From: Bacteroidota bacterium
GTDB taxonomy: Bacteria > Bacteroidota > Bacteroidia > Flavobacteriales > Flavobacteriaceae
DNA: 64,000 nucleotides
NCBI GenBank assembly: GCA_027619415.1
Contig: JAQCFO010000004.1
Span: forward strand, 1 to 64,000
Direction: 5' to 3'
The notes below the pieces were generated by a model. The model did no database searches, was not told the origin of the DNA, and worked only from the letters and a program-made list of their open reading frames with translations. Every line of letters starts with the position of its first letter. The stretch's first letter is position 1. This document shows, in pieces, positions 27,661 through 36,580 of this stretch. The position numbers and the translations under genes were made by a program.

Positions 27661-28588
27661 TATTTTTGTTAAATTTTAAAAAGTTACCTAATTTTTTTAA
27701 TTCTTTATAATTTTCTTCATAATTTTCTTCTGTTTCCTGATTATAAAATTTATAGCTTAACATTTTATAATATAATTTAGCCGCAAGAAAATCTGAAGAC
27801 TTCTCACTTATATTTGGACATAGTTCTACAATGTCAAATCCAACAACATTTTTTTCTTTAAATAATTGCTTTAAAAAATATAAAGTTTCAAACCACAACA
27901 AACCACCTGGCTCGGGTGTTCCTGTGCTAGGCAATATAGAATGATCAAAAGCATCTAAGTCGAAAGTAATAAATACATTTTCTGTCATTTGTTCTAAAGC
28001 AGAGTCCATCCATGAATCATTTACAGCCATTTCATGAGCAAAATAGGTTTTATCAAAATCCATTACATTTTTTTCATTAACATTCATTGATCGAATACCA
28101 ACCTGAATCAGATTAGTATTTTGACTTGCTTCATATAATGCACAAGCATGATTATAATTACTTCCGTTATAAGATTTTCTTAAATCAGCATGAGCATCTA
28201 TATGTACAACTGTTAGGTTTTGAAAAACTTCATTAAATGCTCGTATTGTTCCGATTGATATTGAATGTTCTCCTCCAATAATGGTAACAAATTTATTTTT
28301 TTTTATAAACCTTTTAGTTTCTTGATAAACAGCATCTACCATAGCTTCAGGAGTTGAGTTTACCGTAACTGGTTCTGTAAGATATATTCCTTTTTTATAA
28401 ACTTCTGAATCAGTTTCTATATCGTATAATTCCATATTGTTCGAAGCTTCCAAAAATGCTTCAGGACCTTTGTCGGCACCTTTTTGCCATGTACTTGTTC
28501 CATCGTAAGGAACAGGTATCAAAACGATCTTAGAATCTATTATATTTGCATATTTTTCAGGAATTCCTGCGTAAGTTTTATTTTCCAT
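27650..28588 (-). CDS. speB: Agmatinase / ureohydrolase
   Basis: 312-aa ureohydrolase splitting agmatine to putrescine and urea. The binuclear manganese ligands are in GGEHSISIG, VHIDAHADLR and FDLDAFDHS. The N-terminal VPYDGTSTWQKGADKGPEAF is typical of agmatinase rather than arginase. It lies 46 bp downstream of arginine decarboxylase, the enzyme that makes its substrate, and overlaps the deoxyhypusine-synthase-like gene by 11 bp. Confidence 0.92.
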   Translation of the reverse strand: MENKTYAGIPEKYANIIDSKIVLIPVPYDGTSTWQKGADKGPEAFLEASNNMELYDIETDSEVYKKGIYLTEPVTVNSTPEAMVDAVYQETKRFIKKNKFVTIIGGEHSISIGTIRAFNEVFQNLTVVHIDAHADLRKSYNGSNYNHACALYEASQNTNLIQVGIRSMNVNEKNVMDFDKTYFAHEMAVNDSWMDSALEQMTENVFITFDLDAFDHSILPSTGTPEPGGLLWFETLYFLKQLFKEKNVVGFDIVELCPNISEKSSDFLAAKLYYKMLSYKFYNQETEENYEENYKELKKLGNFLKFNKNNEE

Positions 28589-28634
28589 ATAATTTATTAT
28601 CTAATTTAAATTCAAAATTTGAAATTGATTTTTT

Positions 28635-30044
28635 CTATTTATCATGATGATTATTGTAACCTAATATCTTTAACAAGTCTTCACTTTTTTGTTCTTCTCT
28701 AAAAACATAAGTTGTAATATTTCCTGTTTGATCTTTATCGATTATGATATGTTTAGGACCAGGAATTAAGCAATGTTGCAAGCCTCCATATCCACCAATA
28801 TTCTCTTGATATGCTCCTGTATTAAAAAAACCTATATATAAAGGTTTGTCTTTGTTGTATACAGGAAGGTAAATTCCATTAATATGCTGTTCACTATTGT
28901 AATAGTCGTCGCTATCACATGTTAAGCCACCTAATAGCACTCTTTCATAGTTATCATTCCATCTATTAATTGGAAGCATTACAAATCGTTGATTTATTGC
29001 CCAAGTATCAGGAAGTGTAGTGATAAATGAAGAGTTTATCATATTCCATTTTTCTCTATCATTTTGTTTCTTTTGATATAAAACTTCAAAAATAGAACCA
29101 CCACTTTCTCCAGCTGTAAAACTTCCGAATTCTGTAAATATATCAGGAACATCTATCTCTTCTTCCATACAAACTAGCTTGATTTGATTAACTATTTCAT
29201 CAGCCATATATTCATAATCAAAATTAAACCCCAAGGAGTTTTTGATAGGAAAACCTCCACCTATATTTAAACTATCTAGAGATGGACATATTTTTTTTAA
29301 ACCAGAATACACCTTCAGACATTTTAAAAGTTCGTTCCAATAATATGCGTTATCTCTAATGCCAGTATTGATAAAAAAATGAAGCATTTTTAGATTGACT
29401 TTAGGGTTATTCTTAATTTGGTTTTTATAAAATGGAATGATGTTTTTATAACCAATACCCAAACGTGATGTGTAAAACTCAAATTTTGGTTCTTCTTCAG
29501 AAGCTATACGGATACCAATATTAAAATTATCTTTAATTTCATTAGAAAGTAAGTCTATTTCCTCGTAGTTATCTATTATTGGTATGCATTTTTTATGTCC
29601 ATTATTTATCAGTTTTGCTATATTGGTAATATATTTCCCCCTTTTAAAACCATTACAAATAATATAAGTATTATTGTCAATTTTTCTATCTCTTTTTAGG
29701 TTTTCAATAATATCTATATCCGTAGCAGATGAGGTTTCAATATGAATATCATTTTTTAATGCTTCATTTAATACGTGTTTAAAGTGAGAACTTTTTGTAC
29801 AATAACAATAATTGTAACTACCATTATAATTGTGATTCTTATAAGCCTTTTTAAACCAATTCTTAGCTCTATTAATATTATTTGAAATTTGAGGTAAATA
29901 AGTGAATTTTAAAGGAGAGCCATAATCCTTAATTAATTTACTTAAGTCTATGTCGTGGAAATATAATTGGTTTTCTTTCAGTTTAAATTCAGGTTGTGGG
30001 AAATCGAAAGTTTGTTCGATTAAATCAATATATTTAGTGTTCAT
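28635..30044 (-). CDS. speA: Biosynthetic arginine decarboxylase (PLP)
   Basis: 469-aa fold-type III PLP decarboxylase of the compact flavobacterial type, converting arginine to agmatine. The PLP lysine is Lys84 in YCYCTKSSHF; further landmarks are FEFYTSRLGIGYKN, NIGGGFPIKNS (phosphate loop), TEFGSFTAGESG and GGLTCDSDDYY (active-site Cys-Asp from the partner subunit). It is shorter than E. coli SpeA (about 658 aa). First gene of the leftward polyamine cluster. Confidence 0.92.
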   Translation of the reverse strand: MNTKYIDLIEQTFDFPQPEFKLKENQLYFHDIDLSKLIKDYGSPLKFTYLPQISNNINRAKNWFKKAYKNHNYNGSYNYCYCTKSSHFKHVLNEALKNDIHIETSSATDIDIIENLKRDRKIDNNTYIICNGFKRGKYITNIAKLINNGHKKCIPIIDNYEEIDLLSNEIKDNFNIGIRIASEEEPKFEFYTSRLGIGYKNIIPFYKNQIKNNPKVNLKMLHFFINTGIRDNAYYWNELLKCLKVYSGLKKICPSLDSLNIGGGFPIKNSLGFNFDYEYMADEIVNQIKLVCMEEEIDVPDIFTEFGSFTAGESGGSIFEVLYQKKQNDREKWNMINSSFITTLPDTWAINQRFVMLPINRWNDNYERVLLGGLTCDSDDYYNSEQHINGIYLPVYNKDKPLYIGFFNTGAYQENIGGYGGLQHCLIPGPKHIIIDKDQTGNITTYVFREEQKSEDLLKILGYNNHHDK

Positions 30045-30383
30045 TTTATAATTTTATAGAGTTTTTTTTAGAAAGTTTTGATAAAAACTTTAATCTTTGG
30101 ATATAACTTAAATTATAATTTTATAATGTATTTTGGGAACAAAAGATAGTTTGTACTGCGAAGCAATAATTTTAATTTCAGAAGTTAGCTCTAAGTTTCG
30201 GTTACTTATCGAATAAGCAGCTTTTGAATAAGCCTTCCTAAATTTCAAAAGCCCGAAAATAAAAAAATATTTCACTTTGTTCAGCTAAAAGTTTTAATTT
30301 AAAAAACTTACCCTACAAATGAAATAAAAAAATATCAATAAATAAAATATTTTCTCTTAAAATCAAATCATTATATTTAATTT
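30045..30383. other. Non-coding gap between divergent genes
   Basis: 339 bp between arginine decarboxylase and the SMP-30 gene. It has no ORF of note. The stretch around 30150-30290 is slightly richer in GC than its flanks and may be a decayed insertion, but I can name no element and see no exact promoter box. Confidence 0.3.
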
Positions 30384-31361
30384 ATGAAAAGACTTATTTT
30401 ATTTATACTGTTTATTCCTTTTTATTCTTTTTGCCAAAACGATTTTATTGGTTCTGTTGAAAGAATATCAAATGAAATAGATGATTTTATTTCTAAAGAT
30501 TCAAAAATTGAAATTATTGCAAAAGGGTTTAGTTGGTCAGAAGGTCCAGTATGGTCTAAAAAACTAAATGCTGTTCTTTTTTCTGATGTTCCTAATAATG
30601 TTATTTATAAATGGGATGAACTAAATGGTTTGGATGTTTTTTTAAACGAAATTGGATACTCAGGAATTGTTACTAATTCAAAAAAAGATGGTACAAATGG
30701 TTTAACAATTGATCAACAAGGAAACTTAATAATCTGTATGCATGGTGATAGGAGAATAGTAAAACTTGAAGACTGGCAAAGCAATAAAGTTATTCCTATA
30801 GCAACATCATTTAACAGGAAACTGTTTAACAGCCCTAATGATTTAGTATATAACAGCAGAAACGAGTTGTTTTTTACTGATCCACCATATGGATTTAAAA
30901 ATGGGGATAATGATGAATTAAAAGAATTGCAATTCAACGGGGTTTTTAGACTTAGCCCAAATGGTGAATTAAAGCTTTTAATTAAAAACTTATTACGACC
31001 TAATGGTATTGCTATTTCAAAAGATGAGAAAACTTTATATGTTGCTAATTCTGATTCAAAAAATCCTGTAATTATGAAATATCAAATCACTGATGATGGA
31101 GTAGGAAATCCTGAAATATTTTTTGATGGCTCTGTTTTATCGAAAAAAGATATTGGGGCATTTGATGGTTTAAAAATACATCCATCAGGTACTGTTTTTG
31201 CAACAGGTCCTGGTGGGGTTTTGTTGATTAAAAGTGACGGAAATCATATTGGTACAATTCGAACTGAAGTTAGAAGTTCAAACTGTGCTTTTGATGACAA
31301 ATATGAATATCTGTACATGACTTCTCATCAGTATTTAACTAGAATAAAATTGATAAACTAA
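30384..31361 (+). CDS. Secreted SMP-30/gluconolactonase-like beta-propeller
   Basis: 325 aa with a Sec signal (MKRLILFILFIPFYSFCQ). Six-bladed SMP-30/gluconolactonase/LRE family: the metal ligands fit WSEGPVWSKK (Glu), LFNSPNDLVYN (Asn), LLRPNGIAISKDEKTLYVANS (Asn) and GAFDGLKIHPSG (Asp). The family hydrolyses sugar lactones or related esters; the substrate here is unknown. It begins an accessory stretch of secreted proteins and is followed 23 bp later by the first copy of the intergenic repeat. Confidence 0.88.
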   Translation: MKRLILFILFIPFYSFCQNDFIGSVERISNEIDDFISKDSKIEIIAKGFSWSEGPVWSKKLNAVLFSDVPNNVIYKWDELNGLDVFLNEIGYSGIVTNSKKDGTNGLTIDQQGNLIICMHGDRRIVKLEDWQSNKVIPIATSFNRKLFNSPNDLVYNSRNELFFTDPPYGFKNGDNDELKELQFNGVFRLSPNGELKLLIKNLLRPNGIAISKDEKTLYVANSDSKNPVIMKYQITDDGVGNPEIFFDGSVLSKKDIGAFDGLKIHPSGTVFATGPGGVLLIKSDGNHIGTIRTEVRSSNCAFDDKYEYLYMTSHQYLTRIKLIN

Positions 31362-31384
31362 TAGGATAAGGCACCCGCTCTCAT

Positions 31385-31413
31385 TATTATACATAGTCTT
31401 ACAAACACCTCCC
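31385..31413. repeat. Intergenic repeat copy A (partial)
   Basis: 29 bp aligning without gaps to the left end of copies B and C (25 of 29 positions equal to copy C by my count), sharing TATTATAC and ACAAACACCTCCC. The right three quarters of the 104-bp element are absent. It stands between the SMP-30 gene and the short lipoprotein remnant. Confidence 0.6.
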
Positions 31414-31475
31414 GGAGTGCGGTATAACTCATAAATAAATATAAATATTAGATAATTAGTATATTTATGAGATAC

Positions 31476-31595
31476 ATGAAAAAAATCCTTATTCTTTTAT
31501 CAGTTTTATTAATATGGTCTTGTTCTTCAAGTGAGGAAGAAGAGCCAACTTGGAATGAAGATTCATTCTTTAAAAAGTTTAAAAAATATAATTAA
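31476..31595 (+). CDS. Very short lipoprotein ORF, probable truncated N-terminus
   Basis: 39 codons, too short for the ORF track. The product MKKILILLSVLLIWSC then SSSEEEEPTW has a complete lipoprotein signal and lipobox but stops 23 residues after the Cys, following FFKKFKKYN. An in-frame ATG three codons earlier (31467) is also possible. It ends 2 bp before the thioredoxin-like gene. The composition is that of the leader of larger flavobacterial lipoproteins, so I read it as the surviving N-terminal end of a broken gene; a genuine micro-lipoprotein is the alternative. Confidence 0.5.
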   Translation: MKKILILLSVLLIWSCSSSEEEEPTWNEDSFFKKFKKYN

Positions 31596-31597
31596 AA

Positions 31598-32086
31598 ATG
31601 AAAAATTTTATTTATTTAAGTTGTTTGATTTTATTTTTTGGATGTAATTCAAGTATTCCTCAAAATGAAAAGTTGTCTGATATAGAGTCCATGCAACTTA
31701 AAACTTCTTTTGTGGATTTAAAAAACCAAAAAGTAGATTTAACATCCTATAAAGGAAGGAAAATCATCATTAATTATTGGGCTACATGGTGTAAGCCATG
31801 TATAATGGAAATGCCAGGACTTACAAGAGCTCAAGAAATTTTAAAAAATTACAATTACACTTTTTTGTTAGTTTCTGATGAAAGAATTTCAAAAATATCT
31901 AAGTTTAAAAATGATAAAAAATATAATTTTAATTTTTTAAAATCTGTTGGATCAAATGAAACTCTTGGAATCTATTCTTTACCAACAGCATATATTTTTA
32001 ATGAAAAAGGAATAAAAATTGAAACTATTGTCGGAACAATTGTTTGGGATTCTGAGCAAATGATAAAAAAATTAAAAACATTGTAG
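31598..32086 (+). CDS. TlpA-like thioredoxin lipoprotein
   Basis: 162 aa. Lipoprotein signal MKNFIYLSCLILFFGC, so it is anchored outside the cytoplasm. The thioredoxin fold is clear: IIINYWATWCKPCIMEMPG contains the CKPC active site and SLPTAYIFNEKG the cis-Pro loop. It resembles TlpA/ResA-type thiol reductases. The next gene begins one base after its stop codon and encodes a Cys-containing propeller, so the two probably work together. Confidence 0.88.
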   Translation: MKNFIYLSCLILFFGCNSSIPQNEKLSDIESMQLKTSFVDLKNQKVDLTSYKGRKIIINYWATWCKPCIMEMPGLTRAQEILKNYNYTFLLVSDERISKISKFKNDKKYNFNFLKSVGSNETLGIYSLPTAYIFNEKGIKIETIVGTIVWDSEQMIKKLKTL

Positions 32087-32087
32087 T

Positions 32088-33287
32088 TTGAAAAAATTCA
32101 TTATAACTTTAACTTTACTAACTATAATTTCTTGTACAACAAATAAGGTCTTTATAGAGGATATTTCCTTTTTATATGGAGATAATAATGCACAACCTAA
32201 TTTAGTTTATTCCAATGGTACTTTATCATTATCATGGATTTCTTCTAAAAAAGAAGATAAAGCTTCCTTATATTTTAGTCAGTTTAAAAAAGGAAAATGG
32301 ATTAAACCACAAAAAATTGCTTATGGTTCCGACTGGTTTGTTAATTGGGCTGATTTCCCTGCTCATGCAATTAACGAGGATTTAATAATTACAAGCTATT
32401 TAAAGAAATCGGCTTCGGGAACATATACTTACGATGTTATTTTAAATTTACAGAAATTATCTGGAGAGAAAATAAAAGAAGATTTTATATTAAATACTGA
32501 TGGTGCTAAAGCAGAACATGGTTTTGTAAGTATCATCCCTAATAATAATAAAGGGTTTTTTGTTACATGGTTAGATGGAAGAAATACTGTAGAAAAGAAA
32601 CTAGATGGACATCACAAACCAATGACAATTCGTTTTGCAGAAATTACTAATACTGGAGATGTTATAAATGAAAGCGAACTCGATACAGCAGTTTGTGATT
32701 GTTGTCAGACATCAATAGCGATGACTAATAATGGACCTATAATTGTTTATAGGGATAGAAGTGAGAAAGAGGTAAGAGACATTTATACTATCAGAAATAT
32801 AAATGGAGTTTGGGAAGAACCTAATCTGTTACATAATGATGGATGGATAATAAATGGATGTCCTGTAAATGGTCCTAAAGTTGCTGTGAATTCTACAAAC
32901 CTTGCTGTTGCTTGGTTTACGGTAGTTAATAATAATCCTTTAGTGAATGTTTCATTTTCAAAAAATAATGGTGATTCTTTTGGTACTCCATTCAAACTTA
33001 ATGACCATGGTGCAATAGGTAGAGTAGATGTTGCATTTTTAAATAATGAGGAAGTAATAGTTAGTTACATGGAAGTTGATGATATTGGAACGTATTTGAG
33101 AATAAAAAAGGTTTCAGTTAATGGAAAAATTTCTAAGCCAATTACGATATCTAAAATTGATGGTGGAAGAAATACAGGAGTTCCTCAGTTGGAAATAATA
33201 AATAATGAAATTTTTATTGTTTGGACTATTTCTGTAGGAGGAATGAATCAGTTGAAATCTATAAAATTTAACTCGAAAAACATCTAG
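32088..33287 (+). CDS. Sialidase-fold (BNR-like) lipoprotein with CDCC motif
   Basis: 399 aa starting at a TTG immediately after the thioredoxin gene's stop. The signal MKKFIITLTLLTIISC makes it a lipoprotein. The rest is a beta-propeller with repeated strands such as LSLSWISSKKEDKASLYFSQ, FFVTWLDGRNT and VAVNSTNLAVAWFTV, similar to the BNR/sialidase superfamily, but canonical sialidase Asp boxes are weak. The striking element is TAVCDCCQTSIAM near residue 205, with a further Cys in NGCPVNGP. The Cys cluster and the coupled thioredoxin suggest metal or thiol chemistry rather than sialic acid hydrolysis. Confidence 0.75.
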   Translation: MKKFIITLTLLTIISCTTNKVFIEDISFLYGDNNAQPNLVYSNGTLSLSWISSKKEDKASLYFSQFKKGKWIKPQKIAYGSDWFVNWADFPAHAINEDLIITSYLKKSASGTYTYDVILNLQKLSGEKIKEDFILNTDGAKAEHGFVSIIPNNNKGFFVTWLDGRNTVEKKLDGHHKPMTIRFAEITNTGDVINESELDTAVCDCCQTSIAMTNNGPIIVYRDRSEKEVRDIYTIRNINGVWEEPNLLHNDGWIINGCPVNGPKVAVNSTNLAVAWFTVVNNNPLVNVSFSKNNGDSFGTPFKLNDHGAIGRVDVAFLNNEEVIVSYMEVDDIGTYLRIKKVSVNGKISKPITISKIDGGRNTGVPQLEIINNEIFIVWTISVGGMNQLKSIKFNSKNI

Positions 33288-33298
33288 AAAACCCTCAT

Positions 33299-33505
33299 TT
33301 GTGCACATCAGGTGACACACTTAAGTATATTTTGTATGTAGACATGGTAGATGGTAAACAAACACCAGTGGCTGCTTTATCTAACTTAACAACTAAAACA
33401 GCAAGTGTAGCTCTAGAGCCTGCAACCACTTATTACTGGAGAGTGAAGACGTCAGATAGTATAAATTCGAGTTACTCAATTGTGTAGTCGTTTAAAACAC
33501 AGTAA
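33299..33505 (+). pseudogene. Remnant of a fibronectin type III domain lipoprotein
   Basis: Reads GDTLKYILYVDMVDGKQTP ... LEPATTYYWRVKTSD, the end of a typical Bacteroidota FN3 domain, with no start codon of its own in a credible place. The frame is closed by TAG after SSYSIV, where the family has Tyr (a TAT or TAC to TAG change), and continues SFKTQ to a natural TAA at 33503-33505. It begins 11 bp after the propeller gene's stop and is followed directly by repeat copy B. Confidence 0.7.
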
Positions 33506-33512
33506 GGGTTAG

Positions 33513-33616
33513 TATTATACGTACTTATACAAACATCTCCCGTCAAAAGAAAACCGATATTATTTAAGTAGGGTAGCACCAATTAAAAATTACTATTGAG
33601 ATTTTTTTGGTTTTTA
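33513..33616. repeat. Intergenic repeat copy B (104 bp)
   Basis: Aligns without gaps over 104 bp with copy C, about 92 identical positions by hand count (near 88%). The best conserved cores are TCAAAAGAAAACCGATATTA and GAGATTTTTTTGG. It follows the FN3 remnant and precedes the FG-GAP lipoprotein gene. Confidence 0.75.
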
Positions 33617-33711
33617 CTTTTAAATCAGCAACTTCAATTAAGTAGGTTAAACATACAGTTATCTATAAAGGGAGAAGATTAATACGGTCTAGATAATTGT
33701 TAAATTTAAGC

Positions 33712-34920
33712 ATGAAAAAAATTATATTTTTATTTTCTTTACTTATTATAGGGTGCAGTAAAGACTCAGATGATATTTCCCCAAATATTATAAACACAAT
33801 TTCCCCTGAACCATTTATTATATACCCATCTTCTTTTCAAACTCACGAATTTAATCGTGGTTATTTTAGTCTTCATACTACCAAACTTCCCGATAACGGA
33901 AAATTAATTGTTGGGGTAACATATGTTGATTTTAATAATGATGGATATGCTGATATAATTGGTAAGGATGAGAATAATCCTACCGTAGTAAAATTATATA
34001 CAAATGATGGTAATAACAACTATACGGTTTCTGAGTTGATTACCGAAAATAAACAAAATGGTATGCGTAGGGGTATGAGAAAAATCATAACCGCGGATAT
34101 TAATAATGATGGAAAATTGGATATACTTACGGGGTTAGCTCCTGATGTGGAGAATGACCCAAAGGGGTTATTTATTTTACAAAATAAAGGAAACATATTT
34201 TACGAACATACTATATTAAGTGGGGATGATGATTGGATGCATACTATTTCTACAGCAGATATCAATAACGATGGATATGTAGATGTAGTTCCAGGAGGAA
34301 AAAACTTTGTTTTGATGGGTAATGGTGATTTTACATTTGAAAAAAAATATTTACCAAATTATATAAGAAGAGGTACAGCTATAACAGAAGAATTGATTGA
34401 TTTAAATAACGATGGGTATGTAGATATATTAATTGGTCATCACTTAGGTATGTGGGACAATTGGACTGATGATGAATATAAAAATTCAGTAACAATACAT
34501 TATGGAACTGGAGATGAAAATTTATTTACCAGAGGCTATGTGTTAGAATCAAACTACTACGGAACAAATATAACATTAGATTTTTCAGTAATTGATTTTG
34601 ATGGTGATGGTGATTACGATGTATTTGTTAATAGTAATTTTGATTATGGTTCAAAATATGTTATTCAATATCACGAAAATGTTGGTTATATGAATTTTGT
34701 AAATAAATCAAATGATGTGTTTGAAAATGAATGTAATCTTGTAATAAATCATTATGATATCGATTGGATTAAATTTATTGATATGGATGGTACTGGTAAA
34801 AAAGAATTGATGATAGAAGGTGCTAATTGGGATAAAACAAACGCTGAATATAATGAACCAAAATTTAATGGATTCAAATTAAATTCAAATAATAAATTTG
34901 AAAGAGTGTTACTAAAATAG
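33712..34920 (+). CDS. FG-GAP/VCBS repeat lipoprotein (beta-propeller)
   Basis: 402 aa from the ATG at 33712; the listed TTG start at 33697 adds five residues before the lipoprotein signal MKKIIFLFSLLIIGC. The body carries at least six calcium-loop repeats of the FG-GAP type: DFNNDGYADIIG, DINNDGKLDILTG, DINNDGYVDVVPG, DLNNDGYVDILIG, DFDGDGDYDVFVN and the degenerate DMDGTGKKELMIEG. This predicts an integrin-like, calcium-stabilised seven-bladed propeller on the cell surface, used for binding. It lies between repeat B and the serine hydrolase gene. Confidence 0.88.
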   Translation: MKKIIFLFSLLIIGCSKDSDDISPNIINTISPEPFIIYPSSFQTHEFNRGYFSLHTTKLPDNGKLIVGVTYVDFNNDGYADIIGKDENNPTVVKLYTNDGNNNYTVSELITENKQNGMRRGMRKIITADINNDGKLDILTGLAPDVENDPKGLFILQNKGNIFYEHTILSGDDDWMHTISTADINNDGYVDVVPGGKNFVLMGNGDFTFEKKYLPNYIRRGTAITEELIDLNNDGYVDILIGHHLGMWDNWTDDEYKNSVTIHYGTGDENLFTRGYVLESNYYGTNITLDFSVIDFDGDGDYDVFVNSNFDYGSKYVIQYHENVGYMNFVNKSNDVFENECNLVINHYDIDWIKFIDMDGTGKKELMIEGANWDKTNAEYNEPKFNGFKLNSNNKFERVLLK

Positions 34921-35070
34921 ATGGAACTAAAATTGTTGCCCAGATAAAAGAAAACTTTTTATAATTACAATATTTAATCCATTACAAACTTAAAGCCAGT
35001 TGAGATACATCCCTAATTATTTTTCAAATTTGTATATTGTTATAAATATAATATTTAACAAAATACCATT

Positions 35071-36498
35071 ATGAAACTTATTAAGATTTTTATACTTATT
35101 ACTTTATTCATTTCATGTTCAAATGAAGTTGTAGAAAATAATTCAATCTCATTTTCTGAAAAAAACTATGATGAAGCATTTCAATTAATTGAATATTGGC
35201 TTAATGCACAAAAAGATTACGAAAACTTAACAGGCTTAACTGCTATGGTAGGAAGTGAGGATGGAATTATTTGGTCAGAGGCTTTTGGAATGGCAAATGA
35301 AAAGGACTTGATGAGTGTTGAAAATACTTTTAGCATTTGTTCAATTTCTAAATTATTTACATCCATTGCAATAATGAAACTTATAGAAGAGAAAAAAATT
35401 GCTTTAAATGACCCAATAAATAAACTATTGCCGTGGTTTGATTTGAAACAACAGTTTGAAAACTCTCCGCCATTAACAATTAAATCAATATTAACTCATT
35501 CCTCAGGACTTCCTAGAGAATCAAATCACCCATACTGGTCATGGCCTGATTTCCTATTTCCTTCAAAAGAAGATGTGGTAAAAGAGCTTAAAAATCAAGA
35601 AATGTTATATCCAAGTTCCAAATATTATCAATACAGTAATTTAGGGTTATCTCTTTTAGGCTATGTTGTTGAAGAAGTGTCTGGAGAATCTTTTGAAGAT
35701 TATATAGATAAAAATATTTTAGAACCTTTAAAGATGAAAGACACGAAAACTTATATGTCTAAAGAAGATTATGGAGAGGTGTTATCTATAGGGTATTCTT
35801 CAATTAAAAGAGATAGAAATAGAGATAAAGTAAATTTTTTCAATGCTGATGGAATAGCGGCAGCAGCAGGTTTTACTTCAAATGTAGAGGATCTTGCAAA
35901 ATTTGCAGCTTGGCAGATGAAATTATTAAATTCCTTAGAAAAAAATATTATATCATCAGAAACATTAAAGGAAATGCACAAGGTGAGTTGGGACGATGAG
36001 TTGAGTTCCGTAACAAGAGGGTTAGGTTTTGGTGTCTATGACTTTGGCGGAGAAAGTTGGGTAGGCCATGGAGGCTCTTGTCCAGGTTACAGATCTCAAT
36101 TATATCTAAACCCAAAAATGGGAATTTCATACTCTGTAATGATCAATTCAAGTGGAACTAACCCTGAAAAATATATTCAAGGAATTCATCAAATTTTAAA
36201 AAAAGTAGCATTAAAGAAAGAAATACTTTCAAATAAGTTCAAGGAAATTGAAGGGATTTATATAGCTCAACCTTGGGGAAGTGAAACTTATATTCAGTCA
36301 TGGGGAAATCATTTAGCTCTTTTAAAAGTGCCATCAAATTCTCCTGACTTAACTTTATATAAAAAAATAGAAATAGACATTTTTAAAAGAATTTTGAAAA
36401 ATGGTGAATTGGGGGAAAAATTAGAAATATTAAGAGATGAAAAAGAGGGTGTTATTGGATTTAAATCACATCAAAATATATATTCTAAATCAAAATAA
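35071..36498 (+). CDS. Serine hydrolase lipoprotein (class-C beta-lactamase fold)
   Basis: 475 aa. Lipoprotein signal MKLIKIFILITLFISC. Active-site motifs are S-I-S-K at 91-94, Y-S-N at 188-190 and GHGGSCPG in the position of KTG. A C-terminal part of about 90 residues after the catalytic domain is beta-rich and of unknown role. It is a second member of the family already seen at 9.2 kb but differs from it in the third motif and in being a lipoprotein. Its substrate (peptide, ester or D-amino acid) is unknown. Repeat copy C follows it. Confidence 0.86.
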   Translation: MKLIKIFILITLFISCSNEVVENNSISFSEKNYDEAFQLIEYWLNAQKDYENLTGLTAMVGSEDGIIWSEAFGMANEKDLMSVENTFSICSISKLFTSIAIMKLIEEKKIALNDPINKLLPWFDLKQQFENSPPLTIKSILTHSSGLPRESNHPYWSWPDFLFPSKEDVVKELKNQEMLYPSSKYYQYSNLGLSLLGYVVEEVSGESFEDYIDKNILEPLKMKDTKTYMSKEDYGEVLSIGYSSIKRDRNRDKVNFFNADGIAAAAGFTSNVEDLAKFAAWQMKLLNSLEKNIISSETLKEMHKVSWDDELSSVTRGLGFGVYDFGGESWVGHGGSCPGYRSQLYLNPKMGISYSVMINSSGTNPEKYIQGIHQILKKVALKKEILSNKFKEIEGIYIAQPWGSETYIQSWGNHLALLKVPSNSPDLTLYKKIEIDIFKRILKNGELGEKLEILRDEKEGVIGFKSHQNIYSKSK

Positions 36499-36580
36499 AA
36501 AAGACTTAATATGAAATTCAAACCTATTTTGGTTTCCTTCGGATTAGATATATCTTCTTCTAAGACACCCTGAACCTCAC

